From the NCBI GenBank assembly GCA_002104895.1, contig MCFG01000146.1, positions 43,501-107,500 of the forward strand: 64,000 nt of DNA, read 5' to 3'. Origin of the DNA: Anaeromyces robustus. Its lineage: Eukaryota; Neocallimastigomycota; Neocallimastigomycetes; Neocallimastigales; Neocallimastigaceae. The notes under the pieces were generated by a model that was given only the letters and a program-made list of their open reading frames with translations, made no database searches and was not told where the DNA came from. The position numbers and the translations under genes were made by a program. This document shows, in pieces, positions 28,058 to 39,781 of this stretch. The number at the start of each line of letters is the position of its first letter. Position 1 is the first letter of the stretch.

Positions 28058-28408
28058 TAATAATAATAATAATTAATAATAATAATAATAATTAATAATA
28101 ATAATAATTAATAATAATAATAAATAATAATAATAATAATAAATAATAATAATAAATAATAATAATAATATTCTAAGTACATTTTATTTATTATATGTAT
28201 CTGTATTAATTATGTAAGTTTTTCAATTCAATTTGATAAGTAAGTTAAAAAAAAAACAACTAATTTGATTGGTCAGTTTTAGTTATTTTTAAATACATTA
28301 TTAGTTTTTTTTTATTCATATTTTTTATGATTTAATTTATTTTTTTTTTACTACTTACAATTTTATAAAAATATTTTTGATTTAAATCTAAAAATAAAAT
28401 AATACACA
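23532..28408. other. long gene-free region (about 4.9 kb)
   Basis: Flanked by the starts of the MGA2-like gene (-) and SNU13 (+), so it holds two promoters. I saw no protein-like open frame on either strand; the 85-codon frame at 26049-26306 is Phe/Ile/Lys/Tyr noise. It contains a complex (TAA)n/TTAATAA array at about 27948-28170. No tRNA-like cloverleaf or GC-richer island stood out. Confidence 0.65.
27948..28170. repeat. compound (TAA)n / TTAATAA array
   Basis: About 220 bp of TAA triplets interrupted at irregular spacing by TTAA, giving alternating blocks of AATAATAATAATT and longer TAA runs. Confidence 0.9.
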
Positions 28409-29439
28409 ATGGTAATTATAGTAAAATTATGCAATTAATATATATATTAGTATTTTGTTATAAAGAATATAAAAGATATAAATAAAATGTAAAATATAAC
28501 TTTTGATTAATATTTAATATATTATTTTTGATTAATTTAATAAATTGTATATTATTAAAATAATAAATTAAAATTTAGGCCTCTGTTAATCCAAAAGGTA
28601 AAATTTTTTAATCTTATTTTTTAATTAAAATACTGTTTTTTTTATTAAAATTAAATAAAATAATATATATTTTTATATTTATAATTAAATAAATGATTAA
28701 AATAATTTAATCTTTTTATATATAAAATAGCTTTCCCACTTGCTGATGCTGCTCTTACTAACTCTATTTTAGATTTAGTTCAACAAGCTTCTCACTACAA
28801 ACAATTAAAGAAAGGTGCCAATGAAGGTAAAAATGCCTGAGGCAATAATATTATTTATAAAATAGTTTTAAATTTTTTTAAAAATGATAATGGAAATTCT
28901 TTAAAATTGGAATAATAAATTGGATTCAATAAAATGAATTAATTTTGTTAGTGATCGTTTTTTTTTATTATTTGAAAAGTTGATTATGAATTTAAAATTA
29001 ATAATTATATACTATTATATAAAATATAAATCAATACATAATATTTAAAAATACAAAAAATATAGCTACCAAGACTTTAAATCGTGGTATCGCCGAATTC
29101 ATTGTTCTTACTGCTGATACTGAACCAATTGAAATTTTATTACATCTCCCACTTCTTTGTGAAGATAAGGTAAAAATAATTATGGATTTAATAAAATATA
29201 AATGAATAGAATTAATTAATTAATAAATAAATAAATAAATAATGAACTCATTCTTTTTAAAATTTTATATTAAAAAATAGAACGTACCATACGTTTTTGT
29301 TCCATCTAAGCAAGCTCTTGGTCGTGCTTGTGGTGTTTCACGTCCAGTTATTGCTGCTTCTATCACTACTAATGAAGGTTCAGAATTAAAGGAACAAATT
29401 CAAAACTTAAAGTTACAAATTGAACGTCTTATTATTTAA
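28409..29439 (+). CDS. SNU13: SNU13 / 15.5K (NHP2L1) kink-turn RNA-binding protein
   Basis: Five exons (28409-28411, 28579-28597, 28731-28826, 29066-29169, 29281-29439) give 126 residues, the usual size. The first coding exon is the ATG alone, followed at once by the donor GTAATT. The sequence matches human SNU13 almost throughout: [70 protein letters not shown]. It is a member of the L7Ae/L30e family that binds kink-turns in U4 snRNA and in box C/D snoRNAs, so it acts in the U4/U6.U5 tri-snRNP and in the nucleolus. The RNA-contact motif GANEATK and the K-turn specificity loop region [10 protein letters not shown] are intact. It lies about 1.1 kb upstream of NAT10 on the same strand. Confidence 0.96.
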
Positions 29440-29715
29440 ATTATTATTTATAAAAAATACGCGAAAAAAGATATTTTTTTTAAAGGTCATATATTATAAA
29501 ATTAAAAAATGAAAAAAATTAATTAATTTATATACACATTTTTATTAATTATTAACTTTGAAATAATAAACCTATCATTATTTATTAGTAGCATCAATTT
29601 ATTTATTTAATCTAGTAGAAAAAAATAAAATTTATATTTAAATAAAATATATATATATAATAAATTAAATAATAAAATAATTGAAATAAAGTATTAAATT
29701 ACTAATTGAAGTGTC

Positions 29716-29747
<32 letters not shown>

Positions 29748-30049
29748 TATTATAATTATTATTATTATTATTAATTATTATTAAAAAATTTTTATTAATT
29801 ATTATTAAAGAATTTTTTATTAGTATTTATATTTAAATATATATAAAAAATGGATTTTGAGAATGATATTCAATTTATTAAATACTTATTCAGCAAAAGT
29901 TTAAAATATGTCAATAACAAAAATGGGAAATAGGAGACTCTTTTCCTTGCTTGATTATATTTATTTTAATTTTATATTAATGTATACATTTTTAAATACA
30001 TAATTGTTAAACATTTGTTACTTATTATCCAATCAAAAGTAAAAATCAA

Positions 30050-30081
<32 letters not shown>

Positions 30082-30582
30082 TTAAAATATTAATGTGGTA
30101 CAATTAATAATAATTTGCTATTTTTAAAATTATATAATTATTATTATTTATTATTATTATTATTATTTTAAATATTATTATAAATTTCTTAAAATTTAAA
30201 AAGTAAAAAGTAAAGAATTAATAAAAAAAAAGAATATATTAATTCTTGAATCTTCATACCTTAAATTGAAATAATAATAATAATAATAATAAATTAAAAA
30301 ATACTTATTTAATTTATCTTTTATTTTAATTAAATAGAATATCTTGTTATAGTTAATTGAAGGTATTGTAATTATTAATAATATATATTAATTGTAATAG
30401 CAATTATAGTAGAAGATGAAGACATAATTAAAATTAAAAATAATTATTAATATTAACTATAATGTTACTATTTTAAATGTTTTTTAATACTATTTATTAT
30501 AGAATTTTTCGTATAATAAAATTTATATAATATAATTTTTTATAATAATTAGTATCATTATCATTAATTATTATATATAAGA
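29440..30582. other. intergenic between SNU13 and NAT10
   Basis: AT-rich spacer with an (ATT)n stretch at about 29718-29773 and a poly-A run at about 30055-30081. A slightly less AT-rich patch at 29925-29960 did not resolve into any feature. Confidence 0.6.
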
Positions 30583-30871
30583 ATGGCACCACAAATGCAA
30601 AAGAAAAAGTTGGATTCAAGAATCCATACTTTAATTCAAAATGGTGTAAAATCTGGACATCGTTCTTTTTTTGTAATTATTGGTGATAGAGGAAAAGATC
30701 AGGTCGTTAATTTACACTTTTTATTATCAAAAGCAAGAGTTGCTGCTAGACCTTCAGTTTTATGGTGTTATAAGAAAGATTTAGGTTTTTCAAGGTATAT
30801 ATAAAATAAAATATAATATGAAATTGAATTAAAAAAGAAAAGAAAATAATTATATATCTTTAATTAAAATA

Positions 30872-30913
<42 letters not shown>

Positions 30914-32568
30914 ATTGAAAGTTATATATATAATATTTATTTAAATATATTGAAATGTTAATTATATAATTTAACATATAATTTATATTTTTTAATTTTT
31001 ATAATATTTATATACAATTTTTATAATACAAATAAAAATAATAAATGAAAAAAATATACATATATAATAATAGTCATAGAAAAAAGAGAATGAGACAATT
31101 AAAGTTAGATATTAAACGCGGTATTAAAGACCCAGATCAGGATAATCCATTTGATTTATTCATTTCTTCAACTGATATTAGATATGTATATTATAAAGAA
31201 TCTGAAAAAATTCTTGGTAATACTTATGGAATGTGTGTTTTACAAGTAAGTTTCTGTTTTTATTATTTTTATTGATACAATAAAAGATTCAAGGGAAATT
31301 TAAATTTTTATTACTTAAATATAAATCATATTAAATTACTATATAAATATTAATATATAATATAATTGATTTTATTCTTCAAATTTATATTATTAGGATT
31401 TTGAAGCTTTAACACCAAATCTTTTAGCTAGAACTATCGAAACTGTTGAAGGAGGTGGTATTATTGTATTACTTTTAAGAACTATGAAATCTTTAAAGCA
31501 ATTATATACTATGACTATGGTAATTATTTTTTATTAATAAAATAAAATAAAATAAAATAAAAAAAAAGAAAGAACGAAAGAAAGAAAGAGAATATAAATA
31601 ATCCTAATAATCCTAAATTTATAAATATTTCAAATATTAAATATTTATACATATTATTTCATTTATTAGGATGTTCACTCTCGTTATAGAACAGAATCTC
31701 ATCATGATATTACTGCCAGATTTAATGAACGTTTTATTTTATCTTTAGGTAGTTGTGGTAATTGTTTAGTTGTTGATGATGAATTAAATGTATTACCTAT
31801 CAGTCAAGGAAAGAATATTAAATCTTTACAAAATAATATTGTAATTATCATATTTTATATTAATATTTTTAATGATATATATATATATATATATATAGAA
31901 TTATAATAATAATAATAATTATATTAATAATTATTTTGATATATAATAATTATAATAATAATAATTTAATTAAATAAAGGAAAATGAATTAACTCCAAAA
32001 GCTAAAGAATTAAAAGAGTTAAAGGAATCATTAAAAGATACACAACCAATTGGTAGTCTTGTAGATTGTACAGGAACATTAGATCAAGTAAGTATAATAA
32101 TAATAATAATAAATTATATATTATTGTATCATAAAAATAGATAAAAAAAGTACTTATAATAATTAATTATTATTATATTAATAAAGGCTAAAGCTGTATT
32201 AGCATTTGTTGATGCTATATCAGAAAAAACTCTTCGTAGTACAATTACTTTAACTGCAGCTAGAGGTAGAGGTAAATCTGCTTCTCTTGGTATTTCTTTA
32301 GCAGCTGCTGTTGCATATGGGTAATTATTATAATTATTATAAAATAATAAATATATATTATTTTGTAAAATATATATATATAAATATAACAAGTATAGTA
32401 ATTGTTAATACATTATTAATATTATTTTTATTAATATAAATATTTAATTTTATATAATTATATATATTATGTATATTATATTATATTTTAAATTATCTAT
32501 TTCAAATATTATATATTTATTAACTTAATTTTTTTAATAAAAATTTTTTAATAAAACATAATAATATA

Positions 32569-32623
<55 letters not shown>

Positions 32624-35593
32624 AGTTATTCAAATATATTTATTGCTGCCCCATCACCTGAAAATTTAAAAACTTTATTCCAATTTTTATTTAAAGGTTT
32701 TGATGCTTTAGGTTATGAAGAACATCTTGATTATAATATTGTTCAAAGTACTAATCCAGAATATCCAAAAGCTGTTGTTAGAGTTAATATTTTCAAAAAT
32801 CATAGACAAACTATTCAATATATCCATCCAGCAGATGCTCATATGCTTTCACAAGCTGAATTATTAATTATTGATGAAGCTGCAGCTATTCCATTACCAT
32901 TAGTTAAAAAATTACTTGGTAATTATCTTGTATTTATGGCCAGTACCATTAATGGTTATGAAGGTACTGGTAGAAGTTTAAGTTTAAAATTAATTCAACA
33001 ACTTCGTGAACAAAGTAGAGGTTTATCTGCTTCTTTAAGTAAAACTGAAGCTAGTAATGTAGATTCTGGTACAGGTGCTGCTACTGGTAGATTATTAAAA
33101 GAAATTAAATTAGAAGAACCTATTCGTTATAAAGAAAATGATCCAATTGAATCATGGTTAAATAAAATTCTTTGTTTAGATTGTTGTAGTAGTACCTCAA
33201 CTCTTTCACGTCTTTCTACAGGTTGTCCATATCCATCAGAATGTGAATTATACTATGTTAATAGAGATACACTTTTCAGTTATCATCCAGTTAGTGAAGC
33301 TTTCTTACAACGTATGATGAGTTTATATGTAGCTAGTCACTATAAGAATAGTCCAAATGATTTACAATTAATGAGTGATGCTCCAGCTCATCATTTATTT
33401 GTTTTACTTCCACCAATTGATAGTAGTAAAGCTGTCACCTTACCTGAACCACTTTGTGTCATACAAATTTGTTTAGAAGGTGAAATTTCAAAACAAACTA
33501 TTTTAAATTCTTTAAGTAAAGGTCAAAGAGCTAATGGTGATTTAATTCCATGGTGTATGTCTCAACAATTCCAAGATGAAGATTTTGCTTCATTATCTGG
33601 TGCTAGAGTTGTACGTATTGCAACTCATCCAGATTACTTTGGTATGGGTTATGGTAAGCGTGCACTTCAACTTTTAATTGATTATTATGAAGGTAAAATG
33701 CAGAATCTTAATGAAGAAGATAATAATGAAGGTAATGAAGAAAATATTAATACATTACAAGATGAAGATTTTGAAAATTTAACACTCCAAAATGATGTTA
33801 TTAAAGTACGTGATGCTAAATCTATGCCACCATTATTATTAAAATTAAATGAAAGACCATTAACTGAACATTTACAATGGATTGGTGTAAGTTATGGATT
33901 AACCGAAAAATTACATCGTTTTTGGAAAAAATCTGGATTTGTTCCTGTTTATCTTCGTCAAACTAGTAATGAATTAACTGGTGAACATACTTGTATTATG
34001 TTAAGAAGTTTAACAAATGAAAATGATCCAAATAGTGAAATTAAAATTCAAAATGAAAGTTGGATTAATGATTTCTCTAGCGATTTTCATCGTCGTATTA
34101 TAGAATTATTAGGTTATAAATTTAAAGATTTTGATTCAAAATTAGTACTTTCTATTTTAGATGCTGCACGTCGTGGTATGGGTAAAAATAATTCTCGCAT
34201 GAATATACCAAAGATAAATTGTCGTTCTGAATTACTTCGTTACTTCTCATCTCATGACTTAAAACGTTTAAAGAGTTATGTTAATAATATGCTTGATTAT
34301 CATGCTATTTTAGATTTAGTTCCAACCATTAGTCATAATTATTTCCTTAATCAATTATGTGATACAGAAGCTGGTGCTAAAAATGCAGAAAAGAAATTAG
34401 ATAAAATAACTTTATCTGCTGTTCAAGCATCTATTTTAGCTGGTATTGGTTTACAACATAAAACTATGGAAGATCTTGAAAAGGATTTAGGTATACCTGT
34501 AACACAAGTTATGGCTTTATTTATGAAATCTTTAAGAAAAATTTATCAATTCTATCAAAGTGTTGAAGAAAGAGAATTTGAAGAAGATATTAATAAAAAT
34601 ACTCAAATGAAAAAGTCATCTATTAAATCAAAAACTAATGAATCTAATACAAATATTAATGGTAAACGTAATATTGAAGATGATGAAGCTTGGGATCCAA
34701 CTCAACAAACTTTAGAAGAAGATTTAATTGATGGTGAAGATGAAGCAATGAAACAATTTAAAGAAAAACAAAAAGAAATTATTAGTAAATTAGATTTAAA
34801 ACAGTTAAGTTCACTCTTCTTTTAATATTTTTATTTTTATTTTTATTATTAATTGTTTTTTTTTTTTTCTTCTTATATATATATAATTTTTTATTTATTA
34901 TAGAGTAATTTATTATTATAATAAATATAGTTATTATTATTATAATTATTTTATATTATATAATATTTATTAGAAAAAAATATTATCATTTAATTTTAAA
35001 ATTGATATAAATTATATATAAATATAATAAATACATGCATATATATAATAATAAATATATAAAATAATAAATTATATCAACAATAACAAAATTTAAGAGT
35101 TAATAATAATAATAATATTGATAATAATAATATAACATAAAGTAGTAAAGTAGTGATTATAGGAATAAAAAAAAGGAAAAAGAAAAAAATTAACAAATAA
35201 TAAAAAATAAATGAATAAATAAAAAAATTAATAAATAATTGTAAAATAATAATAACTAAATATTTTTTTTTTATTTTTATTTTTATTTTTTTTTATTCTG
35301 CTTATTATTATTATTATTTTTTTTTTTTTTTTTTTTTTTTCGATGATTATATTTTTCTCTTTATTAATATTATATGAATATTAATATATAATAGATATGC
35401 TATTGGAGGTAATGAAGAAGATTGGGCAAATGTAAAATTGTCTGAAAATTCAAAAGGTGGTATTGTCAACATAAAGAATGCTGATAGTACTAAAAAGAAT
35501 AAAATAAAACATGGTGTTGCAGAAGGCATTTCAGAAAAATTTAAAAACTCTACTACCAAAAAGAGAAAGTTAAACAGAAAAAGTAGACAATAA
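30583..35593 (+). CDS. NAT10: RNA cytidine acetyltransferase NAT10 / KRE33
   Basis: Eight exons (30583-30794, 31074-31245, 31397-31519, 31670-31840, 31980-32087, 32187-32320, 32626-34803, 35395-35593) give 1098 residues. The order of domains is as in the family: N-terminal TmcA-like region (RPSVLWCYKKDLGFSSHRKK, GNTYGMCVLQDFEALTPNLL), RecA-like helicase with Walker A ARGRGKS and the Walker B-like LLIIDEAAAIPLPLVK, GNAT acetyltransferase (VVRIATHPDYFGMGYGKRAL), C-terminal tRNA-binding domain, then a basic tail KKRKLNRKSRQ. The enzyme makes N4-acetylcytidine in 18S rRNA and in serine and leucine tRNAs using acetyl-CoA and ATP, in the nucleolus, and is needed for small-subunit processing. The last exon was placed by the match DLKQYAIGGNEEDW to human DLSEYIIRGDDEEW; its donor at 34804 is the weak GTTAAG. 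Confidence 0.96.
32577..32622. repeat. poly-A tract in NAT10 intron
   Basis: About 45 A just upstream of the acceptor at 32624-32625, on the sense strand. This leaves the intron without a polypyrimidine tract next to its AG. Confidence 0.9.
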
Positions 35594-36090
35594 ATGAAAT
35601 AGAAGAAAAAATTATTTTATAAATATATATATAGATTTAATTATCATTCTAAAAAAAAAAAATATTTATCATTTTTAATTTATAATCATTGTTTTCCTTT
35701 TCTTATTTATACGTATATTTATTTAATTATTTGTTTTTGTTTTATATATATATATATATATATTATTAATTTCTATTTAATGTTATTTTTATTTAAAATA
35801 TTTTCCTTTATTTTATTTTATTTTAATGGAAAAGAAAATAAAATGAAATAAAATAATAACAATAATAATAGTAATTAAAAAAAAAAAAAAAAACCATAGA
35901 AAATATATATATATTTTTTTTAATAAAAATTCTTAGTTATTTTCTAATTATTATTTAATTATTTTTAACTTATTACAACTCTTAATTTTTTTTCTATTAT
36001 CATATATATAAATAATTTTTGTTATACATATATATAGATAAATAAATAAAAATAAACATTTATAAGAATATAAAATTAGAATTCGTATAA

Positions 36091-36248
<158 letters not shown>

Positions 36249-36751
36249 ATTATTATTAACATTTATTATAATAGAAATTTTATATTATTAATATTAAACG
36301 GTTTTTCAATAATTATGATATATTATTATATTGGTATAAAATTAAACATACATAATTATACAAAATAATGATTAGCATATTTCAAATTTAAATTAGGTAT
36401 GTTTTCATCATTATAAGCTAGGAAGTTCATATCAGACTCTTGTCTCTATAGGTGTTATTGGATTTTTAAATTCCCCCAATTTTAAATTTTGTCGTATTAA
36501 GTTATTTGATAGCATCAAACTTGTCTATATATTATTTAATAATAAGCCATTAATTAAGAAATTTTTTTTAAGAAATATTGTTTTAATGGGATCATAGAAT
36601 TTTTTTTTATTTCAAGAACAAGAAATGACTTAATAAAGTTATTCAACATAATTTTCAACTTTATTCATAAAAATTTATAATAATGATTTTGTACTACCAG
36701 AAAAAAAATAATGAAAATTTTTTGTATAATAATATGTAATTGATTATCTTC

Positions 36752-36910
<159 letters not shown>

Positions 36911-37197
36911 TAATACTAGGCTATAAAATAATTAATTATTAAACTCTTAAAATTAAATTCCTTTTCAAATTGGACTTCTTATTTATATTATAAATATAAA
37001 TATTATTATAAAAAATAATAAAAAAAATAAAGGTATAAATAAATATTTAATATTTACTATTGAAAAAAATATAGCATTTTAGAAAATAATTAATATTTAA
37101 TATTCTTTATACAACTCTAAAATTCTTTAAATATAAAATACATATATATTTAATCTTATTATATCAATAATTTAAATAATTAATCATTTTATATATT

Positions 37198-37202
37198 ATT
37201 AC

Positions 37203-37256
<54 letters not shown>
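37198..37256. repeat. (ATT)n microsatellite
   Basis: About 19 tandem ATT/TTA triplets, about 470 bp upstream of the next gene. Confidence 0.9.
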
Positions 37257-37259
<3 letters not shown>

Positions 37260-37724
37260 AAATATTTATTATATAAAATAAAAGAAAGAAGATAAAAGAA
37301 AACAAAAAGTAATAATATAAAGTTAATCATGATATTAATAATATTGTAATTTACATACAAAAACTTTACTCATAACAAAAATTAAAATAAATACAAACTA
37401 TAATAAAAAACATATAAAATAAAATTAAAATTTTAAACTTTAAAAAAAAATAAAAAAATGAAAATAAAATAAATATTTATAATTTTATTATATACAAAAA
37501 AGATAAAAAAATAAATATAAATTAAGAAATAAATAAAAAATATCATTATACTATATAATTCGAAGAAAGAAAGAAAAAATATAAATCAACATAGAATATT
37601 AAAAGAAAAAAAAAAATAAAAAAAAAAATAAAAAAAAAACAATAAAAAAAACAATAAAAAAATAGAATAATAAATTGTTTTATATATATATATTTAATTA
37701 TATATATCATAGTAATTAAATATA

Positions 37725-38779
37725 ATGGATTTTTTCCGTCGTTTTTTTAATCATAACAACAATAATAACAATGGTGATAATGATAATGATAATACAGAAG
37801 TAACATCTGAAGCTGCGAACAATGAAAATAACGAAAATGCTTGTCAACAAAATAATCAAAACGAAAGACTTAAAAAAAAACAAATTGCTGAATATACTAA
37901 TATAAGAGATATTCCTTTACATAGATTACAATTTGGTATTTATTAATTAAATATTATTTCATTTTTTAAATAACATAAATTATATTAATTTCTCAATGCT
38001 TTTTTTTTTTAAAAAAAAATAAAATATTACTTTTTTAAAAATAATATATTAAATTAATATTTTTCCCTTTTTTATATATATTTATTTATATATTTATTTA
38101 TTAATTAATTTATTTATTATTTTTAGTGGAATATAGAGGAGGGGATTCATTATTTCTTTTGAGAATATCTATAACATTTGCTATAATTACTATTGTTAGT
38201 TATATTGTACTTTCTTATATTATAGATTTAAATATTAAAGATTATGAACCAAAATGGAAACGAATATTTACAAATATTTTTATAAGTTATTCTAGTGGAG
38301 TATCATTTATTTTTATTACATGGGGTGTAGCATTTTATTTTGTTAGTCATGTTATTAGTCAAAGAATTGATGCTGAATTATTGCATAATGAATATAATAT
38401 TGATGGAAATAAAATACTTTATATTCGTGGTTCCATACCCGATTTTTATTATTTTAAAAAGGAATTAACCAAAGGATGTAGTATAAAATTAGTTAAAGTC
38501 CCTTTTCTTTTTAATACAAAACAATCTAATAACTATTATTCCAAAAAAATCGAGGATTATATTCCATATAATTCATATACCTATAATCAGTTCCATACAA
38601 ATGATTATTATTATTATCAAAATAATAATGATACTAGGAGTACAAGTGCAGTTTCATTAGATTCTATAGATTCTATTAATAATAAACCACGATCTATTAA
38701 TACAATACAAAGAGCTATAAATAATAGTAGTAGATTGGAAAAAATTTTAATTGCAACACCAATAAATTTAGCTAGTTAA
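37725..38779 (+). CDS. two-span membrane protein, unassigned
   Basis: Two exons (37725-37935, 38127-38779) give 287 residues. I do not recognise the family with confidence. The N-terminal 55 residues are hydrophilic and rich in Asn/Asp/Glu. Then RDIPLHRLQFVEYRGGDSLF leads into a first hydrophobic span (LLRISITFAIITIVSYIVLS), a polar loop with EPKWKR, and a second span (SGVSFIFITWGVAFYFVSHV), followed by a soluble tail beginning KILYIRGSIPDFYY and ending in a Ser/Asn-rich region. Spacing of the two helices and the short beta-like segment after them is reminiscent of the mitochondrial TMEM223 group, but no single diagnostic motif proves it. The length without the low-complexity ends (about 150 residues) would fit. 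An organelle (hydrogenosome) or ER location cannot be told apart. Confidence 0.7.
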
Positions 38780-39007
38780 TAGTAATAGTAATATTTTATT
38801 ACAAAATAAATTACATTATTACAAACTAATAAATCTATACATTATATAAAACTTCTATTATCGAAATATTTATTAAATTATATATATTTATTAAAAATAT
38901 AAAAATAAATAATAAAATTATAATATAAATATAAATAAAACAAATATTATAAATTATATACAAAGACTCTATTGAATAATATAAATAATATAATAAATAT
39001 ATAAATA

Positions 39008-39042
<35 letters not shown>

Positions 39043-39781
39043 AACATTTTAAATTTCATTGGAATTAAAAAAATTTTTTTAATAAAATAGATATTCATAA
39101 AATAAATAATTATTTAATAAATAAATAATTATACAAAAAAAATTATAAATAGATTAATTAGATAATAACATAATAACATAATATTAATGAATAAAAATAA
39201 TTAAATAGATGAAATATTAATAAAAATAAAAGAAAAATTACAGTTTTGAATAATAGTTTATTTTTAAGAATAATAAATATTATATAATTTTCAATCAATT
39301 TTTTTTTAAAAAAAATACAAAGTTCTGAATAGTTTATTTTACAATATAATAATAAACATTATATATATATATATATATATATATAATTCTCAATCAAAAT
39401 TTTTTTAAAAAAAAAATACAAAACACAAAATTTTGAAATGTTTATTATTAATAGCATGTAATACATAAATAATATTAAATTCTAAAATAAAATGTTTATT
39501 ATTATATCATTTATGTGTTTTTATCATTATTAATGATACTTCTTTTAAATATTTATATACAATGTAATGAATTATAATAGATAATTTTTATGTAATATAA
39601 TTAAAAAAAATTTTATCAGGTATATATATTATTGTTGATGATGATATTATTATTGTTCTTAATGTTGTATAGATTTTAATATTTAAAAAAATGTATTTTT
39701 AAATATATATATATTAGTTTTAATATTTTCATTTCAATCAAAAAAAAAAAAAAACCTATCCATACTATTTTTTATGTAATT
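38780..39781. other. intergenic, convergent genes
   Basis: AT-rich spacer. It contains an imperfect direct duplication of about 85-90 bp (39245-39320 and 39331-39422, the second expanded by a TA tract) and poly-A at about 39011-39039. No gene or RNA recognised. Confidence 0.6.

Noticed and set aside
23532-28408. Search for tRNA or snRNA genes in the spacers
   Set aside because: No cloverleaf-like or GC-richer block with A and B box motifs could be recognised here or in the other spacers; a tRNAscan or Infernal run would be decisive.
34804-34825. Ending NAT10 at the in-frame stop at 34825
   Set aside because: The next exon at 35395-35593 restores the family's conserved C-terminal motif and basic tail, so the stop lies in an intron.
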